From Clavaria fumosa (lineage: Eukaryota > Basidiomycota > Agaricomycetes > Agaricales > Clavariaceae): DNA of 64,000 nt. The stretch spans positions 930,001 through 994,000 of the forward strand of contig OX637798.1 in the NCBI GenBank assembly GCA_951802425.1, in the 5' to 3' direction. Shown here piece by piece: positions 1 to 12,303 of this stretch; the stretch's first letter is position 1, and the number at the start of each line of letters is the position of its first letter. Both the position numbers and the translations under genes were made by a program. The notes under the pieces were generated by a model that ran no database searches, was not told the DNA's origin, and saw only the letters and a list, made by a program, of their open reading frames with translations.

Positions 1-2773
1 CAGATGCATCCCTGCGACTGATCGCACGCGACGATTACGTGCGTGCACTCTGGCCATGGTGCAGCCGAGATCCGGAGCGGGGCGTCCTCGAGAGTGAGCG
101 CAACGTCGTCATGTTTGCACGCGATACGGCCTGTGTCGCGCACCAATGGACGCGTGTTCCGCTCGGGGGTGGCGCGAGGTGGAAGCGCAAGTCGTGTGCT
201 GTGGTGCTACTCCGCCTTCTCGATCCAGTTGGTGGGGAGGTACGCGTGGCCCTTGCTGGTGTGCACCTCTCCGCGGGCCGGGATGCTGCGGCGCTCCAGC
301 GGAAACGGGAAGAAATGGATGCACTTCTGACACATCTCCGCGTGCACCATGCACGGGATGAGTGGGTCATCTTCGGGGATGTCAACTGGCCTGACAACGA
401 GGCAGGGCCGTTCCCCGCAGGCAATGAACTTTTGGATGTGTGGTCTGCAGCGTATGGATGTGGCACAGAGGGCAACGCTGTGTGTGTAGATGTTGATGGC
501 GGTAATACTGATGGCGCGACGTATGACCCGACAAGCAATCCGCTCGCTGCCGCTACCGCCAAGTTCGACCACACGCCGAAAAGGTTTGATCGGGTATTTG
601 TGAAGCGGCATGGGCGGCTGGTCGCCGAGTCGCCGGGGTTAACGTTATTCGGGTTGCCTCTGGAAGGGCAGGAGGACGTGGGGAGCGACCATTGGGGTTT
701 GAAGGTTGTCTTGAAGCTGCACGAGCAAGAACCACTGTCTATCGGCGCGGAAGACGCGCGACCACCGTTGGGGCCATCTCCCTTGTTCTCTGCTGCATCA
801 GAGGAGGAATTGATACCTGTGCCCTTCACTGATGACGAAATTCAGGAAGTGTGCATTGAGAAGGGGTACATGCCGACCGAGAACCAGACTGCGGCACTGC
901 AGACAGCGCTGGATGCGATACGCAACTTTGTGTCGAGAATCACGTCGAGCTCTGAAAAAAGGACGGCCACGGTCGGTGATGCCGCCACGCCGATGACATC
1001 AGCCCAGACGACGGCCATTGTGCGCCTCGTGGTCGAGCCGATTGGTAGCTTCGCCATGGGATACCACACATCCACGAGTGACCTGGACTGCGTCGTCGTC
1101 GGAAACGTAAGCCCCAAAACGTTTTGGATGCTATTGCGACGGAGATTGCGTACAATCGCAGCGGCGAGGAGCGCGGATGATCCTGTTCTGACACTGCGAC
1201 GGTTCGTGAGCGACGCGTCCGTGCCGGTGATGGAGTTGATGGCGAGTGGTGTCAGGGTTGATTTGCAGTACTGTGCAGCTGGAAAATTGGTCGAGTGGTG
1301 CGTAAGATTTCTTTCTGTCGTATTGCAAGAGACATACAAGAGACCCCACAGTTGGGACGACCTGCTCAATATCCCGCGCGACTCGCCTCTGTTTTCCCTA
1401 CCCGTGTCGGTTCTGCGGACGCTAAACGCACACCGGGATGCGCAGGCACTGTTACGCAGTCTGGGCGTGTCGTTGGAAGCGTTCCGCCTTGCGCATCGCA
1501 CGCTAAGGTTGTTCTTTGCAGATCGCGGCGCATTCGGCGCACGATTCGGGTTGTTGGGCGGGTTCCAGCTCGCCATCATGCTCTCGTGCGTGTGCAGCGC
1601 GGCGCCTGTGATGAACACGAACACGAATGGGGGTGAGACGGTGGCTGCTGCTGCTAATGCTGCACGGCTTGTGCGAAGGTTCTTGAGCGTGTATGCGCGC
1701 TGGGATTGGGAGCGGGATGTGGTGCTCGCACCTGCGGCGACGTCATTTTCAAGAGGATACCATCGGGCAGCGGGCCGCGAGAGGATGGTGGTTCTGTCAG
1801 TGGAGACACCACACGTGAATACGATGGCGAACGCGAGCATGCACTCGATGCGGGTAGTCAAGCGGGCACTCGTGGCCGGTGACGGGGCATGTCGAGAAGG
1901 TTTGTGTTGGAGGCAAATTTGCGGGGTAATGCATGACGCACCACCGCCATTGGTGAGGTTTGTCAAGGAGCATGAGAATTTTGTGAAGATTGAGGTCGAG
2001 TATTGGGGAAGCAGCTGTAAGAAGGGGAGGGCACTAGTTGGGTGGCTGGAGAGCCGGTTCGTTAGCGTGAGTTCGAAACTTTGACTCTACATCGTTGCTC
2101 ACAGACTATTCGAGGAAAGCTCCTTGTCGCACTGCACTCCAGCGCTCCACAAGCCCATGCCCATCTATGGCCTGCACGGCTCACCAACAAGATGGACATT
2201 GACCCTGAGAAGCGCAGCTTGAGCGGGTTTTACTTGATCGGCCTTCACTCTGTTTCAGGTGGAAGCACGCACCCTGCGCGTGGAGTCATGTCCGACGCTA
2301 TGTCTGGTGTGCTTCGCGCATTTGAGGAGGAGGTCCGTTCCAACACACGCGTGTACGACCCAACGGAGACATTTGTATCCTTGACTAGCGTGGTGTCCGC
2401 CCAGCTGCCCTCTGATCTCGTTTTCGATGACTTTCAATGGCCGGACAGTGGATATGACGAGGACCACGGTGAAGATGACGAGAGTGTCGGTGATGGGCAG
2501 GCCGACGCAGAGGACGTTGCACAGGTTGAGGAAGACTTCTTCGCGTTTACGAAGCAGAAGAAGCATAAGAAGACGGGCCGCAAGCCGACCCCGCACGTAC
2601 CCGCGAGGAGGCTAAGGACGTCGGTGGACGTGTACCACCGCTTGATGTGGGATCCTCTAGTGACGAAAGAGGACTACGTGATTGGTTACGAAGACAGGTT
2701 CAAGGGCATCAAGGAGACGCCTTTGGGCGCTTGGAAGCGGGAGGTAGAGGACGAGGCATTCGTGAGTGGTTAA
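1..2773 (+). CDS. EEP phosphodiesterase / poly(A) polymerase-like / MJ1316 (DUF504) fusion protein, 5'-partial
   Basis: The frame is open from base 3, so the gene starts upstream of the window. Three domains follow in order. First is the C-terminal half of an endonuclease/exonuclease/phosphatase fold, with GDVNWPDN near base 377 and SDHWGL near 690; the earlier EEP motifs would lie outside. Second is a poly(A)-polymerase-type nucleotidyltransferase, with GSFAMGYHTSTSDLD near 1045-1089 carrying two catalytic acids, a third acid in RVDLQYC near 1255, LLGGFQLAI near 1555 and GWLESRF near 2040. Third is an MJ1316/DUF504 domain, with MWDPLVTKEDYVIGYEDRF near 2645-2701. An intron at 2067-2104 (GTGAGT..ACAG, 38 nt) starts and ends in phase 0 and restores the poly(A)-polymerase RNA-binding region. 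The MJ1316 family is proposed to recognise cyclic phosphate RNA ends, so I infer RNA end repair or tailing. No substrate can be read from the sequence. Confidence 0.82.
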
Positions 2774-3125
2774 ACTTTTTCGTGGACTTGAAGAAAATGT
2801 AGACTGAAATCTGGTGTGGGGTGCTTCACTAGATACCATTCCATCGCGTTGTCTATTTTCGGAGGAAGAGTGATCACGTGATCGTGTGGGATAAGAGGAC
2901 CAAGGTAGATCTTGTCTTCGGGAGCGGTGTAGTGGCCTTGGACAAGTAGAACAGATCATTACTGTTAGTCGGCGCGAAATCGTATGGGGGATAACCGGTT
3001 ATTATTTTCCTCGGTTTGGAACTGTGGACTGCCTAAGGACGGAAGATCTTTTTCTTTTTCTTTGCGGTAGGTAGGCTATAGCGATGAATTCTACACGATC
3101 CCCACACCAGCTTCCATGCTTCTAC
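2774..3125. other. Convergent intergenic spacer
   Basis: These 352 bases lie between two converging 3' ends. I see no coding exon, RNA gene or repeat in them. They should hold both 3' UTRs. Confidence 0.6.
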
Positions 3126-6046
3126 TCAAAACAGCAGGTCCTCCTGCTGCTGCTTGTTCGAAGCTGTCGTCGGTGACCCAACCATGGGCAGCATTGAAGG
3201 CGTCGACGGCATGGTGCCGACAGGGGATCTCGCCAGCGGCGACGGCGACACGGCGGCCGCACCGCCAAAACTAAGCGAGAACGCTCCAGCGGCGCCAGGG
3301 GGGCCGCTGCCGCCGCCGAATATCGACACAAGATCGTCCAGCGGATTGTTCGACGTCCCCGAGAGCAGGCTCGCTGCGGCCGGCGTCGACGCTGCCAGCA
3401 CCTGCGTCGCGGCCAGCCCGGACAGACCTGCCAGACCCCCGCCGCCGCCGCGGGTGTCGTCGTCCTGGTCGCCGTGGTCCTCCAGGTCGAGCAGGTTCTC
3501 TGCCTGTTGTCCCGCCACCACGGTCTGTAGCGCCCGCTGGGCTGACAGTCTGTCGTCTGCCAGCCTGTGAACGCGTTGTGAACACAAGAGGGATTTGTCA
3601 AGGGAAGATGAAATTGAAAGTTTATTATTAAAATAAAAAGACGCACTCTTTCTTCCTCTGAACCGAGTCCGCACCGACGCGTCCGCGCCCGATGAAGGTC
3701 TCCGCAGGCTTATGATAGACACTGGCCAGGCTCGAGATCTCGCCCAGCAGCTCCTCCAACAGTGCGGGAGACACTGTCGTCCGCGGGATAGATATGGGCG
3801 GTCGGTGAGCTAGAACCACAGTCTAGAGAAGACGACGTAAAAAGCTATAAAAAAAGTGATGGTCGAGCAAGCGCAAACCTTAGCCGCTCCCGGGTCTGAT
3901 GATAACAGTCGCCAATAAATGTACGCCCGATCCCGAACGTCCGGCGAGTCGCAGTCTTTCGTGGCGGTGTTGAGCACGCGCTGGACGAGTCCTTGCGCCT
4001 TGTCCGGCTTGCTCAAAAACAACTTGACTACTGCGGTCAGCGTCTGCAGTTGAACCTATCCCGGACAGAACGCACGACCCAGTACGGCAGAGAGAACGGT
4101 CAATTTATACGTTTCCGCAGGCAAAAATGGGTGGAAAAGACCCCCCACGTAGAAAGTAACACGACGCACAGGGTACGACTCCTCCATGAATGAATCGACA
4201 AAGATGGCGAGCAGCTCGTCTGCGTTGTCAATTTTATTGGCATACTCCCCAATGATCCACACAAGCGACGCCTTGGCCTCCGGCTCGTCCAGCTCATCTA
4301 AATTCGCACACAGCGTCGGAATCACGCCCTCGTATGTCGCTGGGTATTTCCGGAAAATGTCCTGGAGGGTAAGAGGCCGTTGTGATTCCGTGACATTGGG
4401 GGTGAGGTTGCTAGACGAGCATTTCGAAAAATGCGCGGTTGCTGACCTTCATGACCACGACGGCCTCCTGAACGACGTAACTAACACGCGTGGCGATGAG
4501 CTCCAACAGTACGTTGACGCAGCGTTCGGCGGCTGCGTCTATCTTGACGGCGGTCTGACCGATCGCCTTTATGCTCTTCCGCACAAAGTCGACATCGACC
4601 TCGGAGGCATACCTACAAACCAACCACAGACGCAAAACGCATTAGCCAACGAAAAGGGCCAATATAGTGGGGAAGAGAGAGAGAGGAATAAAACTGACTC
4701 CTTCAGCTCGCTCAAAAGCGCATCGACGTTGTTCTCTGTGGCGAGCCGGACCATAATGTCGAGCTTTTCCACCTTGACGTAGAGCGGATCGTTGTACTTG
4801 CAGAAGAAAACGCGCATCTCGTTCGAGAGGATATCGCCGCGTTTCTGCAGGAGCAGGTTGATGTTGCGCAGCGCGACCCACTGCACCTCGGGTGGCGATG
4901 CGAGGAGCGTCACCAACGGCGGTGCCATCTTGCGCACGAGTTGCTTGATCAATTCGTCCCGCCGCACGCCGCGCATGTGGATCATGACCACCTGCAGAAG
5001 CGACGTGCGCAGGCGGGAGCAAGTACAGACCGCGAGACGCCCGGAATAATAAGCGCGACGCCATCCGCAAGAAAAGGGAACAACAAAAAAAAAGAGAGCT
5101 ACGCACCTTCACGGCCGCGAGGACGACACTGCCGTTGACGTGTTGGAACTGGGGCACGACGCGCTCGCATATGTGCTCACTCTCCTTCTCGTCCTGCGTC
5201 TCGTAGCGGGCGAGGGCGTTGAGCACCGCGACGCGGCCCCACTCGGAGCACTCGTTGAGTGCATTGAGGAGCTTGTTGAAGATGGACGGGGTGATGTGGA
5301 AGAAGGCGGGGTCGGCAGAAGAGGTGGACGGCTGCGAAGTTGCCGCGATGTGGATGTCGGTCAAGGCTGCCACGGTGTTGGCGACGACCTAGAGATGATA
5401 GCGCGGACGGCTTTGATTGGTTGGGTGGAAGGGCACAACGGGGCTAAAAGACGGGAGAGATTGGGTCGTGGCGGACTCACCATCGGATTGCTATCTGAGA
5501 CCATCTCGTGGAGCTGCTCCAGGAACCCATTGTCGAGGACGAGCTCCGGCTTGAGGTCGTAGAGCTTGGCAACGCAGAGCGCGGCGGTCTTGCGGACGTA
5601 CGGGTTCTCGTCCTTGAGACACTTCTGGAGCGGATCGCAGAGGTAGTCGATGATCTTCTCCGCGCGGAGACAGCCCATGGTGCGGATCGCGAGCGCGCGC
5701 ACTAGCGGGTTAGGATCGGCGGCGTCCTTGACAAACGTGTTCACAGCGAGGATGACGAGCTCCGGCTGTGTCTTCGCGTAATTCATGAGGTAGAGGTAGA
5801 CGAGCTTCTTCTGCTCCAAGTCGTCCGTCTGCATGTTCTTGAGCACGTCGGGGAAGAGGCCACTGACGTCTGCCGTGCCGACATGGATATGGAGACTTGG
5901 CAATGGCGAGGCGTGCGCGCACCTTTGCCGACGGTCATGGAGGCTATAGTCTTCTTGATAGCATCCTTGCGCTTCTCGCGGTATTCGCTGTTGAGGTCGA
6001 CGCTCAGCTCGTAGTTCTCGCCTTTGCGCGGGGCGCGGATGCTCAT
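3126..6046 (-). CDS. Adaptor complex large subunit beta (AP-1/AP-2 beta-adaptin)
   Basis: Nine exons read on the minus strand: 6046-5923, 5869-5481, 5388-5107, 4991-4699, 4612-4447, 4361-4170, 4055-3879, 3822-3647 and 3564-3126. They sum to 746 codons, and all introns have GT..AG ends. The N-terminal HEAT-type trunk is very close to animal and yeast beta-adaptins ([45 protein letters not shown]). It is followed by a Gly/Ala/Pro/Ser-rich hinge ending in DLLF. No ear domain is present, as is usual for fungal AP-1 beta. In the clathrin adaptor complex this subunit binds acidic dileucine cargo and, through the hinge, clathrin. AP-1 (APL2-like) is more likely than AP-2, but this was not resolved. 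The start ATG at 6046 opens a short N-terminus before the conserved region. Confidence 0.95.
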
Positions 6047-6364
6047 CGCGGCGAGCAACCAAGTGTGCGTGCACGGGTCGCGGCGTTGCGCGCTACTTTC
6101 ACTGTTCAAGTAAATGGATCTGGCTCAACGCGGTCGACGACCAGGACATCGGGCTGAAAGGTTACAACGAAAAACGGGAAACCTGGGGGTGCTCGCCGCC
6201 GTTGCTCGCCTCCCATACCATACACTGTACATCCTTGCTCTTCAAAGAACCCTACAAAACACCGCCATGTGACGCTGACGCTGACGCCCTGTAGCGCTGT
6301 GTGAGTGTATCAGCGATGGACAACCTGGCAAGCGCCGGTCTTACCAGCATTCACCCGAGCCTCG
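6047..6364. promoter_or_regulatory. Divergent promoter region, beta-adaptin / STAND receptor copy 1
   Basis: This 318-base gap separates two divergent starts. It should carry both promoters. I see no clear TATA box or repeat. Duplication with the region upstream of copy 2 begins only close to the receptor start: the segment ATGGACAACCTGGCAAGCGC occurs in both at 6316 and 14321. Confidence 0.4.
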
Positions 6365-9300
6365 ATGTCAAAACGACCAGAGATACCTAAACATTTCAAC
6401 TTCAACACGGTTTTTAAACGGGCCAGGGGGAAGGTAACCTACCTAAATTCGTCGCAGGGACGTTCCCTCCAGACATCCCCCGCTATTCCGCCTGACCCAC
6501 ACTCCATCGATGCATCTCCTGTACTACTCACGGCGCCCACAACTCTACACCCATCTGTCGCTGCTGATACCCCAGCAAACGCCCTCTCTGCGCTCACGTC
6601 GGACGTCAACCTAACTTCTGACTCGACTGATTCAGTCGCGGCCTCAAATTACTATGCGACAATTGTCGGCTCGACTAAGTCACCCGTAGCCCTGAAGAGC
6701 CTCCAAACGGTCAAGGAGGCGAGTGCGATGGCATTCGAAGGATTCAAGACTGCTCTGAAAACTCTCAAGGAATGCGCGGGTGCGTTTCCTCCCTTGAGAG
6801 CAGCTGTTGGCGGATTGCTCGCTTGTATGGAGGTTGTAGACGTACGCAAGTCCCGATTTCTGATTCAAGTAGCGTTTTCTGACATTATTACTTCAATTAC
6901 ACAGCAAGCAATTCAAAACAAGGAGGATTTCGCCGAAATGGATCGCAAGCTTCAGGCTTTCATCATCATGATCGAGCAGCATAGCAGTGAATCAAACTCG
7001 TCTCGATTTCGTCGTCGCCTTAACAATTTCGTGAGGTGTGTAGAGGCCATCGTGTTCCTATACATGCTTTATTGATTCTGGGTCATGCAGAGCAATCAAT
7101 GAGCAAACGGAGGCTATTCAGAGTAGAGCCGGCCATGGAGTTGTACGACGCCTTGCTGAGGGATCGAGGGATGCTGGGTATATTGAAGCCTCATTTCGTA
7201 CAATTTCCAACCTCTTTCATAGTTTTCAGGTGAGAAAACTAAGCGAAGACCAAATGCACGGACTGAAATTAGCTCTAGACCGATGTGGGCCTAAGCACAG
7301 AACGTAATACCGAAGACATACTCTCTGTATGTTTTAAGTTCTCCAAGACTGTACTGAATTCTAAGGTGTGGTAAACAGAGTGTTCTGTTTCAAAAATTAC
7401 GACGAGCAGAAGCTGCCAGATACGACTCGGATATAGTATCCTCTGGAACATCTGAATTTCTTCAACGCGGCGCATGCACGGCAGGGACTCGTCAAGATAT
7501 TCTTGAGGGTCTCAGGACATGGGCCCATAATACCACAGGTCCGAAAATCTACTGGATGAATGGCATGGCTGGAACCGGAAAAACGACTATCGCCTATAGC
7601 TTCTGCGAGCAGCTACAGGATGATGGTATCCTCGGAGCCAGTTTCTTCTGCTCTCGTTCACGATCTGATTGCAATGATGTCGGACGCATTTTCCCAACCA
7701 TTGCTTATGAGCTTGCTCGATCTCGCGAAGCTGTTGCTGTTGCACTCTTGGAGGTTTTGAAGAGAGATCCATCAGCATCTCTTGCTCGGCAGTTCACAGA
7801 GCTCATACTGGAGCCCGTTCGAATGGCGATGGAAAGGATTGACAAAACACTTGTTGTTGTCATTGATGCTTTGGATGAATGCAGGGATGATGATGCTATT
7901 GAAAATGTCCTCGGGATTCTTTTCAATCATGCGCGCCATCTCCCTCTCAAAATCTTCATCACCAGCCGACCGGAGCCATTGATCTTCGAGACTATCATCT
8001 CCTGGCCTCCCGATTTGCGCTCTGCCTTACACCTTCATGATATCGACATGGATATTGTGCAGGCTGATATCCGACTATATATAGACAACAAGCTGTCTCG
8101 TATCGCAGGAAGTTTCAAATATGAGCAAGGTTGGCCACCGGACCATGAGGTCAAGATACTTGTAGAATGAGCGAGTGGATTATTCATCTATGCTGCAACC
8201 AGTATTCGGTATATTGGGCAGCGCAATGCCAGTCCCCGGATGCGGCTCAGTCGTATTATCAATTCACTCCCCGCACCAGAATCTACCACAAGGACAAGGA
8301 ATCTTGACGACTTGTACGCGACTATACTGGATCGTGCATATGACAATTTGGAGCCCTCTGAGAGGTGCAATGTTCGTCGTGTCCTTGGAACAATCATCAA
8401 TGTCAAAAATCCATTGACTGTCTGTGGCCTGGCAACTCTACTGGAATTGGACATTGAGGGTGTCAAGACGGCCCTGACTTCCCTGCACTCCGTAATCTCC
8501 GTACCGCCAACATCCGATGGCATCGTGACTGTATTCCATGCATCTTTCCCCGATTTTCTCACAGATCCTAAACATTGTCGTCCTGATCTGCGCCTTGATT
8601 GTTCCATGTTGCATCAGACCCTCGCAATCCAATGTCTCCGACTCATGAACACATCTCTTCGAGAGAATATTTGTCACCTGGATGGTCGACCTGCAAACAA
8701 GACCCTGATGTTGGATACAATTGCTCGGTACATCTCAAATGGTCTGGCTTATGCCTGCCAACACTGGGCCTCACATATCCAAACTAAGGATATTGATATA
8801 GAAGACATTCGCTCTCTATTGGATGGCTTTCTGAATAGCCATCTGTTGCATTGGCTTGAATGTCTTAGTCTTTTGGGTAAATTGAATACTGCAATTGAGT
8901 CTTTACAAACGATGGAGGAACATCAACTGGTTTGTCATTTCCACTCTGTGAATGATCAATATTGATCAGTTAGCTTCAGGATCTGTACCCTGGGATGGCA
9001 ATCATGATTTCGGATGCCCACCGATTTGTCCTTGAGAACTTTGACATCATCAAAGAGTATTGTCTTGAAACATACCATTCAGCATTAGTGTGGATACCGA
9101 CACAATCAGTGTTTCATGATCACTACGCTCCTCGGAGGTCTTGCCTACCCAACATTATCTTAGGATCGCGAAATACTTTCCAGGATGAATGTGAAAGAGT
9201 CATATATTGCGGCGCATCAGTAGACTGCATAGCGCTATCGAAGGATGACTGCCGCATCGTGTCAAGTCACCTCGGTGTAATTCGGATCTGGGATGCGGTG

Positions 9301-10090
9301 ACAGGTGAACTAGAGGGCACACTCCAGGGACATCCAGGCCTGGTGACCTCCGTAGCCTGGTCGAGCGATGGGAGCCGCGTCATGGGTGGTTTTGACGACG
9401 CGATGATCCGGATCTGGAATGCCATGACTGGCGAGTTAGAATGCATGCTCAAGGGACATGAGAAGATGGTGAACTGTACCGCATTTTCAAGTGATGGAAG
9501 TCGTGTCGTGTCTGGGTCATGCCGCATGCGACGATACAATCCGGATCTGGAACACAGTCACTGGCGAGTTGGGGTGCGTTCTCAGTGGACATGAAGATGA
9601 TGTGACCTGCGTGGCGTTCTCAAACGATGGAAGCCATGTTGTGTCTGGTTCGAGAGATAATACAGTCCGGATTTGGAATGCGGGAACTGGCGAGTTGGAG
9701 TGCGTGGGGGCAAGCTGTTCCCATCCCCTCAGTGTGGCATTCTCGGGCGATGGAAGTCGTGTTATGTCTTCCTCGTATGACGCAACGGTTCAGACCTGGA
9801 ATCCGGTAACTGGTGTATTGGAGTACGTGCTCAAGGGATGTAGAGAATCGGTGACCTCTGTGGCCTTCTCGAGCGATGGAAGTCGTGTCGTGTCTGGGTT
9901 CCAAGACGGGACAGTCCGGATCTGGAACTCAATGACGGGCGAGTTAGAGGGCGTGCTCAAGGGAAGTTCAGGTTCAGGTTGGGTGAACTGCGTGGCCTGC
10001 TCGAGCGATGGAAGGCGCGTTTTGTCTTCGGGTTTGGGGACAATCCGGATCTGGAAGTTGATGAAGGGCAAGTCTAAGGGCGTGCTCAAT

Positions 10091-11216
10091 GGGCGTTCAG
10101 ATTGGGCGACCCCTATGGCTTCCTTGAGCAGTGGAAGCCATTCCATGTCTGGATCTGTCTCCAACTCAGCGACGGGCGAGTCAGAGGGCTTAATCCACAG
10201 ACATTCATCTCTGTTGACCTCTTTTGCCTTCTCGAGTGATGGAAGGCATGTCGCATCTGTGTCACTTGATGGGAACATACGAATCTGGGATGCAGTGACG
10301 GGCGAGTTGAAAGACACGTTCGTGAGACGAAATGCGAAAGCTGTAAACTCCATGGCCTTGTCGGTTGGTGGAAGTGTCGTGTCTTGGTTGGAAGGCTCCG
10401 ACACAGTATGGGTCCGCAATGTGGTGACTGGGTTGAGGCATAAGTTGGCACGCCCGGTCGGTCGAAAACCAGGCGCGATATCCTCTTTTGCCCTCTCGAA
10501 TGATGGGGGCCGCATCATGGCTAGCTCTGGCGATTTAATATGGATCTGGGACTCGGCGACTGGCAGGATGAAGCACGAGCTGAAAGGACATTCAGAGGGG
10601 GTGACGTCAGTGGCCTTCTCGAGTGATGGAAACCGCGTCGTGTCCTGTGATAGATCGACAATACGGATATGGAACTCGGCGACTGGTCAGTTGGGGAGTG
10701 TGCTCCGGGGACATGGGAAAGATGTCACCTCCGTGGCCTTCTCGAGAGACGACCGTCATGTCGTGTTCACGTCCGCCAATTTAGAATTGTCCGGCAACCG
10801 TACAGTTTGGATCTGGGGCAGCGACTCAGAAGTCATGTTCAAGGGACACTCGGATTGGGTGCAATCTATCATCCTCTCAAATGATGGAAGTTGCGTCACA
10901 TTCGACCAGACACTCGAGATGCGCCAGAGGCTATATTCGGGTGAGGCAAGGTGGATGCCTATCCAGGGGCGACATGCACAGCTCAAACCTGATCTGGGCC
11001 TGATACTACAGCATGTTCCTTGCTTCATCTCTGATGATCGGACATGGGTCTTCACTATTGAGGTTCCACGATGCTGTTGGATACCTCCGCGATACCGTGA
11101 TTTCGTGTGCGTTGCCTGCTGGGAATCAAAAGTGTGCTTCGGATATCGAGATGGCCGTGTCATTATTCTTGACATCACGCCGACATTGCATGTACCACAA
11201 AAGAACGGGCATTCAG
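10091..11216 (+). repeat. Internal tandem duplication, unit A (receptor copy 1)
   Basis: This unit spans several WD40 repeats plus the unique C-terminal tail ending in the DGRVIILDITP region. It begins at the segment coding for SDWATPMASLSSGS. Unit B follows directly. In the intact downstream receptor this section occurs once, so the duplication happened in copy 1. Confidence 0.82.
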
Positions 11217-12303
11217 ATTGGGCGACCCCTATGGCTTCCTTGAGCAGTGGAAGCCATGCCATGTCTGGATCTGACATTTGGATCTCCAACCCGGTGACGG
11301 GCGAGTCAGAGGGCTTAATCCAAAGACATTCATCTCTGTTGACCTCTTTTGCCTTCTCGAGCAATGGAAGGCATGCCGCATCTGTGTCACTTGATGGGAA
11401 CATACAAATCCGGGATACAGTGACGGGCGAGTTGAAAGACACGTTCGTGAGACGAAATGCGAAAGCTTTGAGCTCCATGACCTTGTCAGTTGGCGGAAGT
11501 GTCATGTCTTGGTTAGAAGACTCCGACATAATATGGGTCCGCAATGTGGTGACTGGGTTGGAGCACAAGCTGGCACGCCCGGTCGGTCAACAACCAGACA
11601 CGATATCCTCTATTGCCTTCTCGAATGACGGGAGCCGCGTCATGGCTAGCTCTGGCAATTTATTATGGATCTGGGACTCGGCGACTGGTGAGTTGAAGCA
11701 CGAGCTCCAAAGACATTACAGTGGGGTGACGTCATTGGCCTTCTCGAGTGATGGAAACCATGTTGTGTCTGGGTCTGACGAGGATATGGATACAGAACTC
11801 AGTGACTGGGAAGTTGGAGAGTGAGCTCTGGGTACATGAGAAAAGATGTCACCTCCTTGGCCTTCTCGAGAAAAGGGCGTCATGTCGTGTTCACGTCCGC
11901 CAATTTAGAATTGTCTGGCAACCGCACAGTTTGGATCTGGGGCAGCGATGTTCAAGAGACACTCGGATTGGGTGCAATCTATTATCCTTTCAAATAATGG
12001 AAGTACCACGCACTCGAGATGCACCAGAAGCTATATTCGGGTGAGGCAAGTATCCTATTCAGGGGCGACACGCACAGTTCAAACCTGATCTGGGCCTGAT
12101 ACTACAGCATGTGCCTTGCTTCATCTCTGATGATCGGACATGGGTCTCCACTATCGAGGTTCCACGATGCTGTTGGATACCTCCGCGATACCGTGATTTT
12201 GTGTGTGTTGCCTGCTGGGAATCAAAAGTATGCTTCGGATATCGAGATGGCCGTGTCATTATTCTCGACATCACGCCGGCATTATGTGTACCGCAAAAGG
12301 AGC
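11217..12303 (+). repeat. Internal tandem duplication, unit B (receptor copy 1)
   Basis: This is a second copy of unit A with a period of about 1.1 kb. The reading frame stays open to the TGA ending at 11824. After about 11780 there are small deletions and frame changes. The tail coding region reappears at about 12079-12298 without a continuous frame. Confidence 0.82.

Larger units (their letters stand above)
6365..12303 (+). pseudogene. STAND (NACHT-WD40) receptor, copy 1, disrupted
   Basis: The exons match copy 2: 6365-6841, 6905-7035, 7091-7303, 7366-8929, then 8980 onward. The last four boundaries correspond, and exon 4 is 1564 nt in both. It encodes a helical N-terminal domain, a NACHT NTPase (GMAGTGKT near 7565, VVVIDALDECRDD near 7855) and WD40 repeats. 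Three lesions break it. A TGA at 8168-8170 stands where copy 2 has CGA. An extra 7 nt near 9521-9534 (imperfect CATGCCG/CATGCGA doubling) shifts the frame inside a WD40 repeat. The 3' end carries a second, decayed copy of the last 1.1 kb with more frameshifts past 11780. Fungal proteins of this class act in non-self recognition and cell death; this copy could at most make a truncated N-terminal/NACHT product. Confidence 0.88.

Noticed and set aside
842..1966. 374-codon minus-strand open frame
   Set aside because: It is the antisense shadow of the poly(A)-polymerase-like region, whose plus strand carries clear motifs.
9790..11568. Long minus-strand open frames of 242 and 270 codons
   Set aside because: They mirror the WD40 repeats of receptor copy 1. 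Repeated composition keeps the opposite strand open and no domain is present.
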